NCBI RefSeq assembly: GCF_000006445.2
Contig: NC_006045.2
Span: forward strand, 1,054,001-1,118,000
Origin: Debaryomyces hansenii CBS767
Taxonomy: Eukaryota; Ascomycota; Pichiomycetes; Serinales; Debaryomycetaceae
Length of the DNA stretch: 64,000 nt
Direction: 5' to 3'
Shown: positions 1 to 9,614 of the stretch, piece after piece
Position numbering within the stretch: position 1 is the first letter of the stretch
Layout of the letters: each line of letters opens with the position of its first letter
Notes under the pieces: model-generated
Databases searched by the model: none
Told to the model about the DNA's origin: nothing
The model's input: the letters and a program-made list of their open reading frames with translations, nothing else
Made by a program: the position numbers and the translations under genes

Positions 1-537
1 CACCAATTCTAACGGAAACACAACCAACCATTGCAAAGCATAGTTCCAAGCCATAGCAAACCCCCATGATGGACAAATAAAACGAGTATTGTAAGTAACG
101 AAAGCACCAGAAACCGGGAATGTCACAGCCAATTCTCCTAACGCCTGGACAGTACAATAAATCATAACCCCAATGATAATATAAGCAATCAAAATCCCTG
201 CTGGACCCCCGGTTCTCAAAGTAGTACCAGAACCCACAAAAAGACCTGTACCAATGGACCCGCCAATGGCGATCATCTGTAAGTGTCTGTTCTTCAAAGA
301 CCTCGACAATGGGGAGTTAGCAGTGATGATAGCAGCTCTTTCCACTTCCGATAAGTTAGGGTCAATTCCTAATTCAGTATCGTCGAATCTCCTAAAAGAG
401 TCACGGAATTTCTCAAATTTGCCCATAGGGGCCTTGTTATCACTGGCTTCAAAAGCATCGACAAAAACTCCACCATCCTTCTCGTTGGACGTAGCAGCAT
501 CTGCTGACCTTATATAATTAAGTTCTTTTTCAGGCAT
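1..537 (-). CDS. Amino acid permease, GAP1-like, N-terminal part (cut by window edge)
   Basis: The minus strand opens at ATG 537-535 and stays open for 179 codons to the window edge. It encodes a hydrophilic N-terminus followed by the signature of fungal amino acid permeases (APC superfamily): SLKNRHLQMIAIGGSIGTGL at the entry to the first membrane segment, then GGPAGILIAY and QALGELAVTFPVSGAF. The visible end, WLVVFPLELV, is typical of transmembrane segment 3. The protein should be a plasma-membrane proton symporter for amino acids. Closest in style are the GAP1/AGP family, but substrate specificity cannot be read from this part. About two thirds of the gene lies outside the window. The 2 kb upstream holds several GATAA sites, which would fit nitrogen regulation. 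Confidence 0.9.
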   Translation of the reverse strand, partial: MPEKELNYIRSADAATSNEKDGGVFVDAFEASDNKAPMGKFEKFRDSFRRFDDTELGIDPNLSEVERAAIITANSPLSRSLKNRHLQMIAIGGSIGTGLFVGSGTTLRTGGPAGILIAYIIIGVMIYCTVQALGELAVTFPVSGAFVTYNTRFICPSWGFAMAWNYALQWLVVFPLELV

Positions 538-1273
538 CGTGCGATATATATGAGCCTATAATCACCGATCAATAGCTTTTTGAATAAAATCAGGTTTTCT
601 TTGTTCGTTATTATTCCAGGATATTGTCTCGTACTTATATGTCCCCAGTGTTTGGCCAGGTTGGCTGCATTCAGTATTTAGTCCTTATCAATTGCAAAAT
701 TCCCATAGAAATTATTAACCCAATATACACGACCCCGCTACTCACTTTAGGTGACTAGTGATAACAATAGATAGTAGCGTATATCTGCATTCCAAAAAAT
801 GGCCGATCAAAAAATGCCGTAGTTTTTATCCTGCACTATTGTATTTTGAAATATGTATCGACAGACTAGCTCAAACAGGCATTGATCTCTGTCGAACCGC
901 ATGTCTCCTGAGACTCAATATTCACATGTTGAAATAACTAGCATAATACCGAGTATTTGTCTAGGAATACGCGTAGAGCTTTACATGTAGATTTGACATG
1001 AATATCCGGATCCATGGATGCTAACGAACGTCCAGTCGTGAAAGTATAGCTGTACGGCTGGACATATGGTTAGAGCGTTGGCGGGAACGATAATTACGTC
1101 CAATTCAATTTCCTATCAGTTCACCTCGCATAAACAGGCGTCCCCAAGATACCAGGCGATCTCTACTCATGCAATAATGTGGTATATTCTGTTTTATCGT
1201 TATCTACAGATATGGATGATACAATACAAAAGGGGTTAGATAGATGGCGCCGTATGCCAATAGATTAGACCAT

Positions 1274-1279
1274 CACGTG
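1274..1279. promoter_or_regulatory. CACGTG E-box
   Basis: The palindromic bHLH core (TCACGTGA context) lies between two divergent genes, with CCAAT about 15 bp upstream. In yeasts such sites bind Cbf1-type or Tye7-type factors. Which gene it serves is unclear. Confidence 0.4.
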
Positions 1280-1494
1280 ACCTGGCATATTTTGAAACAG
1301 TCTTGTTCTTGGAGGAGGTGGGGCCTGCCCAGGATTCTTCGTCTCATGGTTGCAATGGAACAGAGTGGAGAGGTGGATGCAAGAGGTATTGTTGCGAAAT
1401 GACCCCATAAAGGAGCGGACGACGATTGCTAGGAATGACTACCGTGCAAAAAACCCTTCTGTGGCTACTCGACGCCGCGAAAGTACAGTGTTAG

Positions 1495-1519
1495 CGATAT
1501 CTACTAGTAGTAGATATCG
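1495..1519. repeat. 25-bp palindrome with 12-bp arms
   Basis: The left arm CGATATCTACTA at 1495-1506 is exactly reverse-complementary to 1508-1519, with a single G at 1507 in the centre. It is isolated in non-coding DNA. It could be a binding site for a dimeric regulator, or chance. Confidence 0.7.
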
Positions 1520-2577
1520 AATGCTTCTATCAATCATGATTACGTAACATCCCCTATTTAGTGATAACGATAAGCTATTGTGGGCTCACCATAGATACAC
1601 ACTAAGAGAGTCTATAGCGGCTAATATAGCCACCAGGTGTAAGATGGACAGAGACGGACGTTTCGGCGTTTTGGTGGACAGCTAGCTTGTGAAAAATTTT
1701 AGGGAATACTTCGACATATGCAGCAGAATATTATATCGAGGGAGAATATTATGAAAACGGAGCCAAAAAAATAACATGGACGTCAAACTGATAACAGAGC
1801 GATAGCCAATGGGATAATTCCATATTGACGTGGCATTCTAAATATGGGGAAAATGCGAGCGAGATCTGGACCCATACACCAGACTTGGATCTAGTATTTT
1901 TGCTCTGGATTTGGGCAATGGGCTAAACAACATCTGCGAAATCCACTGTATTTGTCTAACAAACATTGGTTGCATGTCGAACAAGATTTGAACAGATGTA
2001 GATATGAGCAAATATTACCAAAAATGACATTTAATCCAAATTGTCAGATTCACAGTACGTTAGTTTAAGTCGTAGTTTGTCTGTTTACGAGCGCCGTTTT
2101 ACGTAGAAGGTTACCCGACGATATTGGTTGTGGCGATTGCTCGTGGCACACGCATGCGCTTTCGCTAAACTCGCTAAATAGAGGCGCAGGTTCGAATCTG
2201 GAATGAGCTGAAAACCCAGGATTTTCCTCACTAGACATATACACCAAAATGAACGGGTTACACTAGTATAAACGAAGTATAAAAGGTGCAGTTAGAGGCA
2301 GAATTTCTTTCAACCATGTTGTCACGCGACCGTTAACAACAAGGGGCTTGGATCTCTATTGTGCCTGTCGTATTGGACTATAGAATATGCAGTATGACGA
2401 GAAACGTGGTTCGCACTACAAAGAATTTCAATGTCAATGAGGAAGCACTGGTTAAATTTGAGTATTTGTTTTGGCTTATTTTGGTATTAAGGAGATCTCA
2501 GGGTTCGGTAGTTGATATACAGTAAGCGTGGGCAAAAAATAGATTCGTTGGACGATATTAGTGAAGGGTCAAGGATC

Positions 2578-4530
2578 ATGGCATTTATACTATTAAGCAA
2601 AAAAACAGTTATAAGAACGGTAATTGTCGGTTGGTTGTTATGTCTTTGGGTATTCTATCGCGTGAGTAAACGAATTGATATTGATATTTACGACAATAAT
2701 GTGGTTGAGTCATTATACACTAAGGTCGGCAGACATGAAGAATTGAAGAACATTAAACTTCATTCATCGGTGTATGATACAATCATAGAGCAAGAAGGAT
2801 TAGGAAGAGCATTAAACGACCATTCGTTTAAACAAAGGTGCAATTTGTACGTGAATACACTTATGAAGAACGAATCGAACTTTATAGGTCCACATCTGCA
2901 TTTTGGATTCAACAGGGCCGACTACAATACGGAGGACCTGTCGGACGCTTGGAAAGTGATTCGAAAAGAGGAACAAACATTGCATGATTATTTGACCCAT
3001 TTGAAAATATACAACAAATGTTATATCGACGCTCCGGAAGATGCCAAATTTATCAAAGAACAAAGGAAACTTATGTCTCGTAAGAGCCCAATAGACTTTG
3101 GTATGTCTGATATGTTACAGTATACATGCGGCGAAGTAGAAGCAAGATTGTACCCTTGGCTCAGCTTCGAAATGCCTGTTTATATGAAATGGGATGGCGC
3201 AACTACACGGTTCCCCAAGAAGCAGAACAAATTGATGGATCGGTTTACCAGACCATGCTTTTTATCCAATTTCAAAGATAATCTCAAGGGGCGGGGGATT
3301 GTTTTGACAATAGCTGATAGCCATTTAGAGTTGACCATAAGACTCGTCCAATTGTTGAGAGCGTTGGAAAACACATTACCAATCGAAATTATTTACTACA
3401 AAAATTTATCGGAGGACTCAAGAAACAAGTTGATCGAGGCATGTAGACGTGAATACAAGTTAAAAAATTCGCTTCTACCACCTCAGGATATTTCGTTTAT
3501 TGATGTTTCTACTGCTGTCAAGCCCAAATATATTGAAAAGTTTGGTAATTTTGGAAATAAGATATTGGCAACTCTCTTCAACTCGTTCGAAGAAATGATC
3601 TTGTTGGATGCCGACACAGTGGTTTTGGAGAAACCTGAATTTTTCTTTGGATTACGCAAATACCAAAAGGCCGGAACAATGTTCTATAAAGATAGACTTG
3701 CTGTCGAATACAGACCAAAAAGCGATGTAATGTTCTTCAAGAAAATGATGCCATCATTAATGGATTCGTTATTTTTCAATATCCCTCAGACTACTGGATA
3801 TACTTTAGATAGAAAATTTTTCCAAGGTTTGAACCATTATATGGAAAGTGGTCTAGTAGTTATCAATCGTAAAAGACACTTTAGTCAAGCTTTGATTATG
3901 TCTCAGTTAATCTTTCATTTACCAATACAAGCTAGAGTCTATGGGGATAAAGAGCTATTTTGGCTAGCATTTGTGGTTTCAGGTAATGAAAACTATGCCT
4001 TCAACGATCACTTCCTGGCAGCCATTGGATATGTGACTCCAAACATTGAAAGACTGCCATCTAAATATGGTGCTATGGAAGTTTGTTCAAATCATCCTGG
4101 TCATATAAACGATGAAGATAATCATAGTTTGCTCTGGTTTAATTCCGGATTCCGTCATTGTGGACAAAACAATAAAATTGATTTCCAAAAGGAATTCGAA
4201 ATAGGAAAACGCTATACACATTTAAAGACTGTTTTAGAATTCGAAGCGTTTTTCAAGAATAGATTGGTGCTTCGAGATGCTGTTATCCCACCTCATGTTG
4301 TTCTAGAAGCCGATAACCTTGAAGGAGAGCCAAGCAGATCTTGGATAAGCTTGAGCGACTACTGTGCCGGATACACTTGGTGTGGTTATTCGAAAATTGG
4401 TGGATTATACGATAGGGATAACAAGAAATACAACATTCAAGATGGCATCCTCATTCACTTTGCCGACCGTGAAGTTAAGAAATTCGATCTATTGGGTGAC
4501 GCATGGACCAATAGTGAATTTTTATCATAG
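2578..4530 (+). CDS. Alpha-1,3-mannosyltransferase, MNN1/MNT family (GT71)
   Basis: A type II Golgi glycosyltransferase of 650 residues. The start is the ATG at 2578; the frame runs further up only to a TTG at 2512. A short cytosolic tail is followed by a signal anchor at about residues 9-26 (VIVGWLLCLWVFYR), then a luminal catalytic domain. The metal-binding DxD is at residues 344-346 within ILLDADTVVLEKPE. Further family blocks include MESGLVVINR, GDKELFWLAF and WCGYSKIGG near the C-terminus. Members of this family add terminal alpha-1,3 mannose to O- or N-linked glycans of cell-wall proteins. CTG-clade yeasts have several paralogues, so assignment to MNN1 or a particular MNT gene is not possible here. 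Confidence 0.9.
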   Translation: MAFILLSKKTVIRTVIVGWLLCLWVFYRVSKRIDIDIYDNNVVESLYTKVGRHEELKNIKLHSSVYDTIIEQEGLGRALNDHSFKQRCNLYVNTLMKNESNFIGPHLHFGFNRADYNTEDLSDAWKVIRKEEQTLHDYLTHLKIYNKCYIDAPEDAKFIKEQRKLMSRKSPIDFGMSDMLQYTCGEVEARLYPWLSFEMPVYMKWDGATTRFPKKQNKLMDRFTRPCFLSNFKDNLKGRGIVLTIADSHLELTIRLVQLLRALENTLPIEIIYYKNLSEDSRNKLIEACRREYKLKNSLLPPQDISFIDVSTAVKPKYIEKFGNFGNKILATLFNSFEEMILLDADTVVLEKPEFFFGLRKYQKAGTMFYKDRLAVEYRPKSDVMFFKKMMPSLMDSLFFNIPQTTGYTLDRKFFQGLNHYMESGLVVINRKRHFSQALIMSQLIFHLPIQARVYGDKELFWLAFVVSGNENYAFNDHFLAAIGYVTPNIERLPSKYGAMEVCSNHPGHINDEDNHSLLWFNSGFRHCGQNNKIDFQKEFEIGKRYTHLKTVLEFEAFFKNRLVLRDAVIPPHVVLEADNLEGEPSRSWISLSDYCAGYTWCGYSKIGGLYDRDNKKYNIQDGILIHFADREVKKFDLLGDAWTNSEFLS

Positions 4531-4806
4531 TTGACCGCACATGGTCAATACATTGCATTGCATACAGTATGAATATTAAATAAAGATATATATGTTTGTG
4601 ATAGAGCATTTATATACCCTATATTGTATATAAATTTGATTCGATATTGTATAAAGAAGGAAAGTAGTTTGTAGATGCAAATTTAGAAACGTCCGGTTTT
4701 CACACAACTCCTTATCCAAGCGAACCCATCAATAAATATCTACATGACAAAATAATCTCTTTATAGGAGAATACCCTTTTTACATTACCCAATATTATAC
4801 ACAAAC

Positions 4807-5028
4807 ATGAGTCCCATAGCCAATTCCACGCAAATCTCTAATAGATTATTCAGAAATCAAAGATATATGAATCTAATTATATTATCAGTATTTTTGATTA
4901 TATTAATAATTACATCAATTTCGGCCCATAAACATATGAAGTCCGGAGAATACTACAGCAAAGCTACAGAAAGACTTAATTCATATCTTGATTCAAAGAA
5001 AAATTCAGAAAAAAATAATGATGAATAA
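4807..5028 (+). CDS. Small single-span membrane protein, 73 aa, unrecognised
   Basis: A short frame with a good ATG that ends 10 bp before the stop of the convergent ORC3 gene. Residues about 22-40 (MNLIILSVFLIILIITSISA) form one clear membrane helix. The N-terminus is polar and basic (NRLFRNQR), and the C-terminus is lysine/asparagine-rich and charged. The layout suits a small tail- or signal-anchored protein of an internal membrane. I do not recognise the family. The strong hydrophobic segment, the gene spacing and the A+T-rich upstream leader make it more likely a gene than a chance frame. Confidence 0.55.
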   Translation: MSPIANSTQISNRLFRNQRYMNLIILSVFLIILIITSISAHKHMKSGEYYSKATERLNSYLDSKKNSEKNNDE

Positions 5029-5038
5029 CTAAGTAGCT

Positions 5039-7294
5039 TTATAAATTAATCCATATTGATTTTTCTAAATAATCATTCTTTGCCTTTTCTTTTAGCAAAC
5101 CAAGATTGATTAGTTCGAAACATGATTGCAAAAACCACGCATATATGATCTTGTCCCATATTAATTCATTATCCACTTGGCATTTTTGTAATATAGATTT
5201 ATGGTCATCCCCCTTGTCATTATTTACTAATACGGATATTATCGATTCCCTGGATAGAGATTGCTTAAATGCAGAATAAAAATCATAAATATTTATGGAT
5301 ACGGGTGCATCCTTATAGACTTTGAATAGTTGGCAAATCATGGGTGGCACGTTGGAACCACTAGTATTTGCTTCAGAAATTAGCTCATTTTGCAAATATG
5401 AATTGGAATCATTCAAGCCCAATTCAAGAATGGATCTTAGTTTTGGTCTTATAAGATTTATCATCAAATTTTCATAATTTTCTTCGAAATTAAATCCCAA
5501 ATTAACAAAGCTTCCACCATCGAGTGAAAAAATTTCATTAAATAAATTATCGTCAAGTTTATAGATAATCTCTTCGCTTTGAATATATTTCGTTATGCAA
5601 CTAAGTACCTTCTCAGTAGGTGTATTATCTTTTAAACTCTTTCGTAAATTGGACAATTGTATGTCTTTGACCCCGTTTATTTCCTCGGTCAATGCATCTG
5701 ACTTAGCAAACCTAATAAAGTCTATCAGGTTCTTTTTCAATGACACCAAAAGTTCCTTCAAGAAAACCGATGAATTTACCTGATTATTTATGATCAATTT
5801 ATAGATTTCAAGCTTCTCCTTATTGGGCTTTTCGCTATATTCTTGTATTTTATAAATTATATTCATTAAATTTAGAACACTTAACCTGTACCTTTTGAAT
5901 TGTACTCGGGTATCATCAAATAATGTTTTTATTGAATCGGTAGACTTTAACAACTTGGTTATTTCAATTTTCAATGAATCAGCTTCCTTAGGATCAATTC
6001 TCCTTTTTATATCAAGATTAAAATCCTCAAATTCCTTTTGTTGTTCAAGTAATTTTCTTTGCTCATTGTATTTGAATACCAATTTCTCCATATACTTTTT
6101 GAAAGATGGTAATCTTCTTAATGCGTCAAAGTATCTGGAATTAGGTTTAAATTTTTCGTCTATCAATACCGACAATGGCAGTTGGTAAAAAAAAATCATA
6201 TACGACAATTTAAATTGCGATATTAAATTGTCAATTGAGTTATTCGAATTCTTGAATCTATTGAAAATAATAGACGATAGCTTATAATTAAGTATCAAAG
6301 GGTTGGTTTCATCATTCTCGTAATTTAAAAATGCTTCATCAATTAATTTAAACCCTAGTAGCTTAGTGTCAATACTATTAAACTTGAATCCGTTGATTAA
6401 TATTCTTAACTCGTTACTCAAATTATTATTTATCCAATTCGTTACATTTGAAGACGACAACCCCATAATCAATTTTATTGGCAACTTGTTAGAATATGAA
6501 TGAATTAATTTAATCAACTGATTCAATACTTGGTTACTTATTGAATCTGTATCTTGTAATATGATTATAAGACGTGAGCTAGTATTTTTTGGATTTCCTT
6601 TCTCCCTGCTGAATTGTTTGAGACACCAATCTTCGACTATATCAAAGTCATAGTTTATTCTTCCCTCGTAGTCCATGTCCTCATCTTCACTTTCTTCGTC
6701 TTCCGAAGAATCACTGCTATCGTTTTCTTCCGTCTCTTCACTCTTTTTACTCAAAACCTGCTTTACAACCTCTCTTAAAGTAGATTTTATATTGGCACAA
6801 TTTTTGGAGTTCAAGTTAATTAACTTGATATGCTTCTGTTCACGCAATTGAACGAACTTATTAAATTCTTGTATAATCCTAATATTATTCGCCGTATTGG
6901 AACCAAGCAGTAGAAATCCAATTGGAATCTTGTATACATTATTAATAGCAATATGCGTATTATTCTTCCCATAATCAAATGGTGCTTCAATGTACTGCAA
7001 TAATTTTCCAAATAATTCAGTATTTTCATGATCTAAAATAGTTTGTATCTTGTGCAACTGATGATTCCAGATACTGTTGAATAACTCATATCTAGTTTCG
7101 ACTTCCTTATCCGTTTCTTTGCCCTGTAATAACTTAATGAATGGTGTGTTGTGATGTGTCTGCGATACGTCGATCTTATTCCAAAGAGTGCCAATTAAAT
7201 TATTTTTCCGTTTTTTCCTAGGGTTAATCCAATAATGGGTCTTCTGATTATCGGCATCTAGTAAATTAGCCTTATCCTTATTCCTTTTACTCAT
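5039..7294 (-). CDS. ORC3: Origin recognition complex subunit 3
   Basis: A protein of 751 residues matching the ORC3 family in length and layout. The N-terminal third has the degenerate AAA+-like fold: a strand plus loop at KIPIGFLLLGSNTANNIRII, without a functional Walker A. A long acidic insert (EEDEESEDEDMD) follows. Next is the block DSISNQVLNQLIKLIHSY followed by LPIKLIMGLSSS, where ORC3 proteins have their conserved sensor-like strand. The C-terminal half is helical with a winged-helix-like end. ORC3 is part of the six-subunit complex that marks replication origins and loads MCM. The gene is divergent from DGA1 over 229 bp and convergent with the small membrane protein gene. Confidence 0.85.
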   Translation of the reverse strand: MSKRNKDKANLLDADNQKTHYWINPRKKRKNNLIGTLWNKIDVSQTHHNTPFIKLLQGKETDKEVETRYELFNSIWNHQLHKIQTILDHENTELFGKLLQYIEAPFDYGKNNTHIAINNVYKIPIGFLLLGSNTANNIRIIQEFNKFVQLREQKHIKLINLNSKNCANIKSTLREVVKQVLSKKSEETEENDSSDSSEDEESEDEDMDYEGRINYDFDIVEDWCLKQFSREKGNPKNTSSRLIIILQDTDSISNQVLNQLIKLIHSYSNKLPIKLIMGLSSSNVTNWINNNLSNELRILINGFKFNSIDTKLLGFKLIDEAFLNYENDETNPLILNYKLSSIIFNRFKNSNNSIDNLISQFKLSYMIFFYQLPLSVLIDEKFKPNSRYFDALRRLPSFKKYMEKLVFKYNEQRKLLEQQKEFEDFNLDIKRRIDPKEADSLKIEITKLLKSTDSIKTLFDDTRVQFKRYRLSVLNLMNIIYKIQEYSEKPNKEKLEIYKLIINNQVNSSVFLKELLVSLKKNLIDFIRFAKSDALTEEINGVKDIQLSNLRKSLKDNTPTEKVLSCITKYIQSEEIIYKLDDNLFNEIFSLDGGSFVNLGFNFEENYENLMINLIRPKLRSILELGLNDSNSYLQNELISEANTSGSNVPPMICQLFKVYKDAPVSINIYDFYSAFKQSLSRESIISVLVNNDKGDDHKSILQKCQVDNELIWDKIIYAWFLQSCFELINLGLLKEKAKNDYLEKSIWINL

Positions 7295-7523
7295 GATTTG
7301 GCCATATATTTATCTTTTGCATTCTTCTGTGAAAAATTTCCCATTATGGGTTTCCTGTCTCCTTTCGCGATCTCCATATAAAAATATCCTGAAAGTTGCT
7401 GTATTAGGATAACTATCCATATGATTTATTAAAGACTATTAATTAGGTTAAATCCCGGTCTACCTCCACAATATCCGTAATATTGTTTGCTGTTAAACTT
7501 AAGAGTTATTGCTCACGATAACC

Positions 7524-9533
7524 ATGTCACATAACTCATCCCCTGAAAGTAATACCACATCTGACGATAAGAAACAACAGTTACGGAGGAGACATGGTTC
7601 ACACGATACACCATCAGAAAATGACTCGAGAAGGAGTTCTCGGTCTAGCACCAAATCCAATACCAAGCCAAAAACACATAGGAAGAAGTCATTTGTCAAT
7701 TTTGCACCGTTGAATACTCCGTTACATAATAGGTTAGAAACTATGGGGGTAATCTGGCATTGCCTTTCCATTCCTTTTTTCGTAAGTCTATTCTTATTGG
7801 CAATTTCATTAGGCTGGATCATCTGGATATTTGTGATCCTTCCTTACTTTATTTGGTGGTATTTCTTTGATTTACATACACCTACAAATGGTAAAATTGT
7901 CTACCGGGTTAAAGATTGGATGAAGAATATCATAATCTGGGAATGGTTTGTGAACTATTTTCCTATTAGCGTCCATAAGGCATGTGAATTCGAACCGACT
8001 TTTACGCAGATGCTTGTTGATGATAATGAAGGAAATGACGACGAAGAGGATCTAATTTCAGAGGATTCAAGAACACTTCTTGATAAATTGTTCAAAACAT
8101 TGGGATTGAGAAAACGTTTGAATGATTCAGATTCGCATAATGTTCTGAATACAACTTCAAGTGATAGAAAATTTGATAAGGCTTTGAAATATAAGAAAGA
8201 AAGTACTGGGCCTAGGTATATTTTCGGCTACCACCCGCACGGTGTAATTTCTATGGGAGTCATGGGAGCTTTTGCAACTAACGTGATTCGGAATGAACCA
8301 TATCAGCCTCCGTTTAGTTTCTTAAAGTCATTTTTCCATGATCCATCTAAGTACACTAGATTATTACCGGGTATTGGTAATATCTTCCTTTTGACCTTAA
8401 CTACCCAATTTACCTTACCCTTTTACCGTGACTATTTAATGAGCTTGGGATTGACAAGTGCATCTTACAAAAACATTAAAAGTCTTATTAATAATGGAGA
8501 TAATTCTGTTTGCCTTGTCGTTGGTGGTGCCCAGGAATCATTGCTTAATACCATGGTTTCACCAAGGTCTAGAATCGGCAATGGATATAAGAAAGATGAA
8601 ACTGATGAAAGTGGAGATGAATCAGAGCCTATGGTAAAGGAGTATAATCCGAAGGAAGTACAACATTATAGCATGAAAGAACAAATGGATAAAATTTCAG
8701 ATGAGAAAAAACAGGAATCCAGCGAAAGTGACAGCAATCTGGACACAGAAAAAGGCCAAAAGAAACTCGAAAATGAAAAGCTTATTAAAACTGAGACTGA
8801 AGACGCTGATCAACCCGAAGAAAATAAAAATAAAAGCTTTAATGATCATAATGGAACAGAAACTGAAAACTCGGGACAAGGCAAGGAAAAAGAAAGCCAG
8901 CGTGATGACCCCTCAAGTCCAAGACAAATTCAGTTGGTATTGAATAAGCGGAAAGGTTTTGTTAAATTAGCTATTGAATTAGGCAATGTTTGTTTGGTGC
9001 CAACATTTGGATTTGGTGAGGCAGATATTTTTAGAATAGCTAATCCAAAACCGGGATCTCTTGGATCAAGATTCCAAGAATGGATGAAATCTACATTTCA
9101 GTTTACAGTACCATTTTTCAGTGCCAGAGGTGTTTTTATCTATGATTTTGGGTTTTTACCATTTAGAAATCCGATTGATATATGCATGGGCGAGCCAATT
9201 TATGTCCTGAGTGGACTAATTGCGGACTACAAATTAAAACACCCAGGCTTTGATTCTGATGAAGAAGTAGAACAAAAGAACAAGCAAAAAAAGGAATATG
9301 AAAAAGAAGATGAAACCGATTCTAAAAAGAAGGACAAGAAGGATTCTAAAAAGAAAGGTAAAAAAGATTTTGAAGACAAAAAGGATTCTAAAAAAAGAGA
9401 AAAAAAAATAAAGATTCCTTCCGAAATACTCAACCATTACCATAAATTATACGTCGATGGATTGAAGAAAGTCTATGAAGAAAATAAGGGTAAGTTTGGT
9501 TATGAAGATGTTGAATTAATTATTATTGAATAG
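7524..9533 (+). CDS. DGA1: Diacylglycerol acyltransferase type 2 with large charged inserts
   Basis: DGAT2 enzymes make triacylglycerol from diacylglycerol and acyl-CoA at the ER and lipid droplet. The start is the ATG at 7524 (669 residues); the frame reaches up to a TTG at 7509. Two adjacent hydrophobic segments lie at about residues 80-120. The catalytic HPHG is at residues 237-240 within FGYHPHGVISMG. Further hallmarks are GGAQESLL (334-341), KRKGFVKLAIELG (from 475), FGEADIFR, and PFFSARGVF before the GEPI block. Relative to the family, about 130 charged residues are inserted between GGAQESLL and KRKGF, and a Lys/Asp/Glu-rich tract precedes the last helix. This makes it much longer than the roughly 420-residue S. 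cerevisiae Dga1. Confidence 0.93.
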   Translation: MSHNSSPESNTTSDDKKQQLRRRHGSHDTPSENDSRRSSRSSTKSNTKPKTHRKKSFVNFAPLNTPLHNRLETMGVIWHCLSIPFFVSLFLLAISLGWIIWIFVILPYFIWWYFFDLHTPTNGKIVYRVKDWMKNIIIWEWFVNYFPISVHKACEFEPTFTQMLVDDNEGNDDEEDLISEDSRTLLDKLFKTLGLRKRLNDSDSHNVLNTTSSDRKFDKALKYKKESTGPRYIFGYHPHGVISMGVMGAFATNVIRNEPYQPPFSFLKSFFHDPSKYTRLLPGIGNIFLLTLTTQFTLPFYRDYLMSLGLTSASYKNIKSLINNGDNSVCLVVGGAQESLLNTMVSPRSRIGNGYKKDETDESGDESEPMVKEYNPKEVQHYSMKEQMDKISDEKKQESSESDSNLDTEKGQKKLENEKLIKTETEDADQPEENKNKSFNDHNGTETENSGQGKEKESQRDDPSSPRQIQLVLNKRKGFVKLAIELGNVCLVPTFGFGEADIFRIANPKPGSLGSRFQEWMKSTFQFTVPFFSARGVFIYDFGFLPFRNPIDICMGEPIYVLSGLIADYKLKHPGFDSDEEVEQKNKQKKEYEKEDETDSKKKDKKDSKKKGKKDFEDKKDSKKREKKIKIPSEILNHYHKLYVDGLKKVYEENKGKFGYEDVELIIIE

Positions 9534-9614
9534 CCTTGATAACGCAGTTATTAAAAATGTATTGTATTGACTATTATTTAAACTATAAACATGTAGAGAC
9601 CTCTCTGAGGAGGA

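Larger units (their letters stand above)
538..2577. other. 2 kb intergenic region between divergent permease and mannosyltransferase genes
   Basis: No convincing gene is present; the open frames at 1350-1547 and 2065-2247 are short and resemble nothing recognised. The region is the shared upstream side of two divergent genes. A TATA-like run (gatatatatga) lies at about 542-552 near the permease. GATA-factor sites include CTTATC at 684-689 and GATAAG at 1569-1574, with further GATAA copies. A CACGTG lies at 1274-1279 close to a CCAAT, and a perfect short palindrome at 1495-1519. Base composition looks less A+T-rich than the other long gaps. An unannotated ncRNA cannot be excluded by eye. Confidence 0.6.

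Noticed and set aside
2131..2205. tRNA-like B box (GGTTCGAATC at about 2189) with a weak A-box-like TGGC upstream
   Set aside because: The T-stem does not pair (one C is missing), no acceptor stem or anticodon arm can be formed, and no intact A box is at the right distance.
2065..2247. 60-codon minus-strand open frame
   Set aside because: Short, no family resemblance, no coding-type composition.
7499..7822. 107-codon minus-strand frame at the DGA1 start
   Set aside because: Lies opposite the DGA1 N-terminus; no family resemblance.
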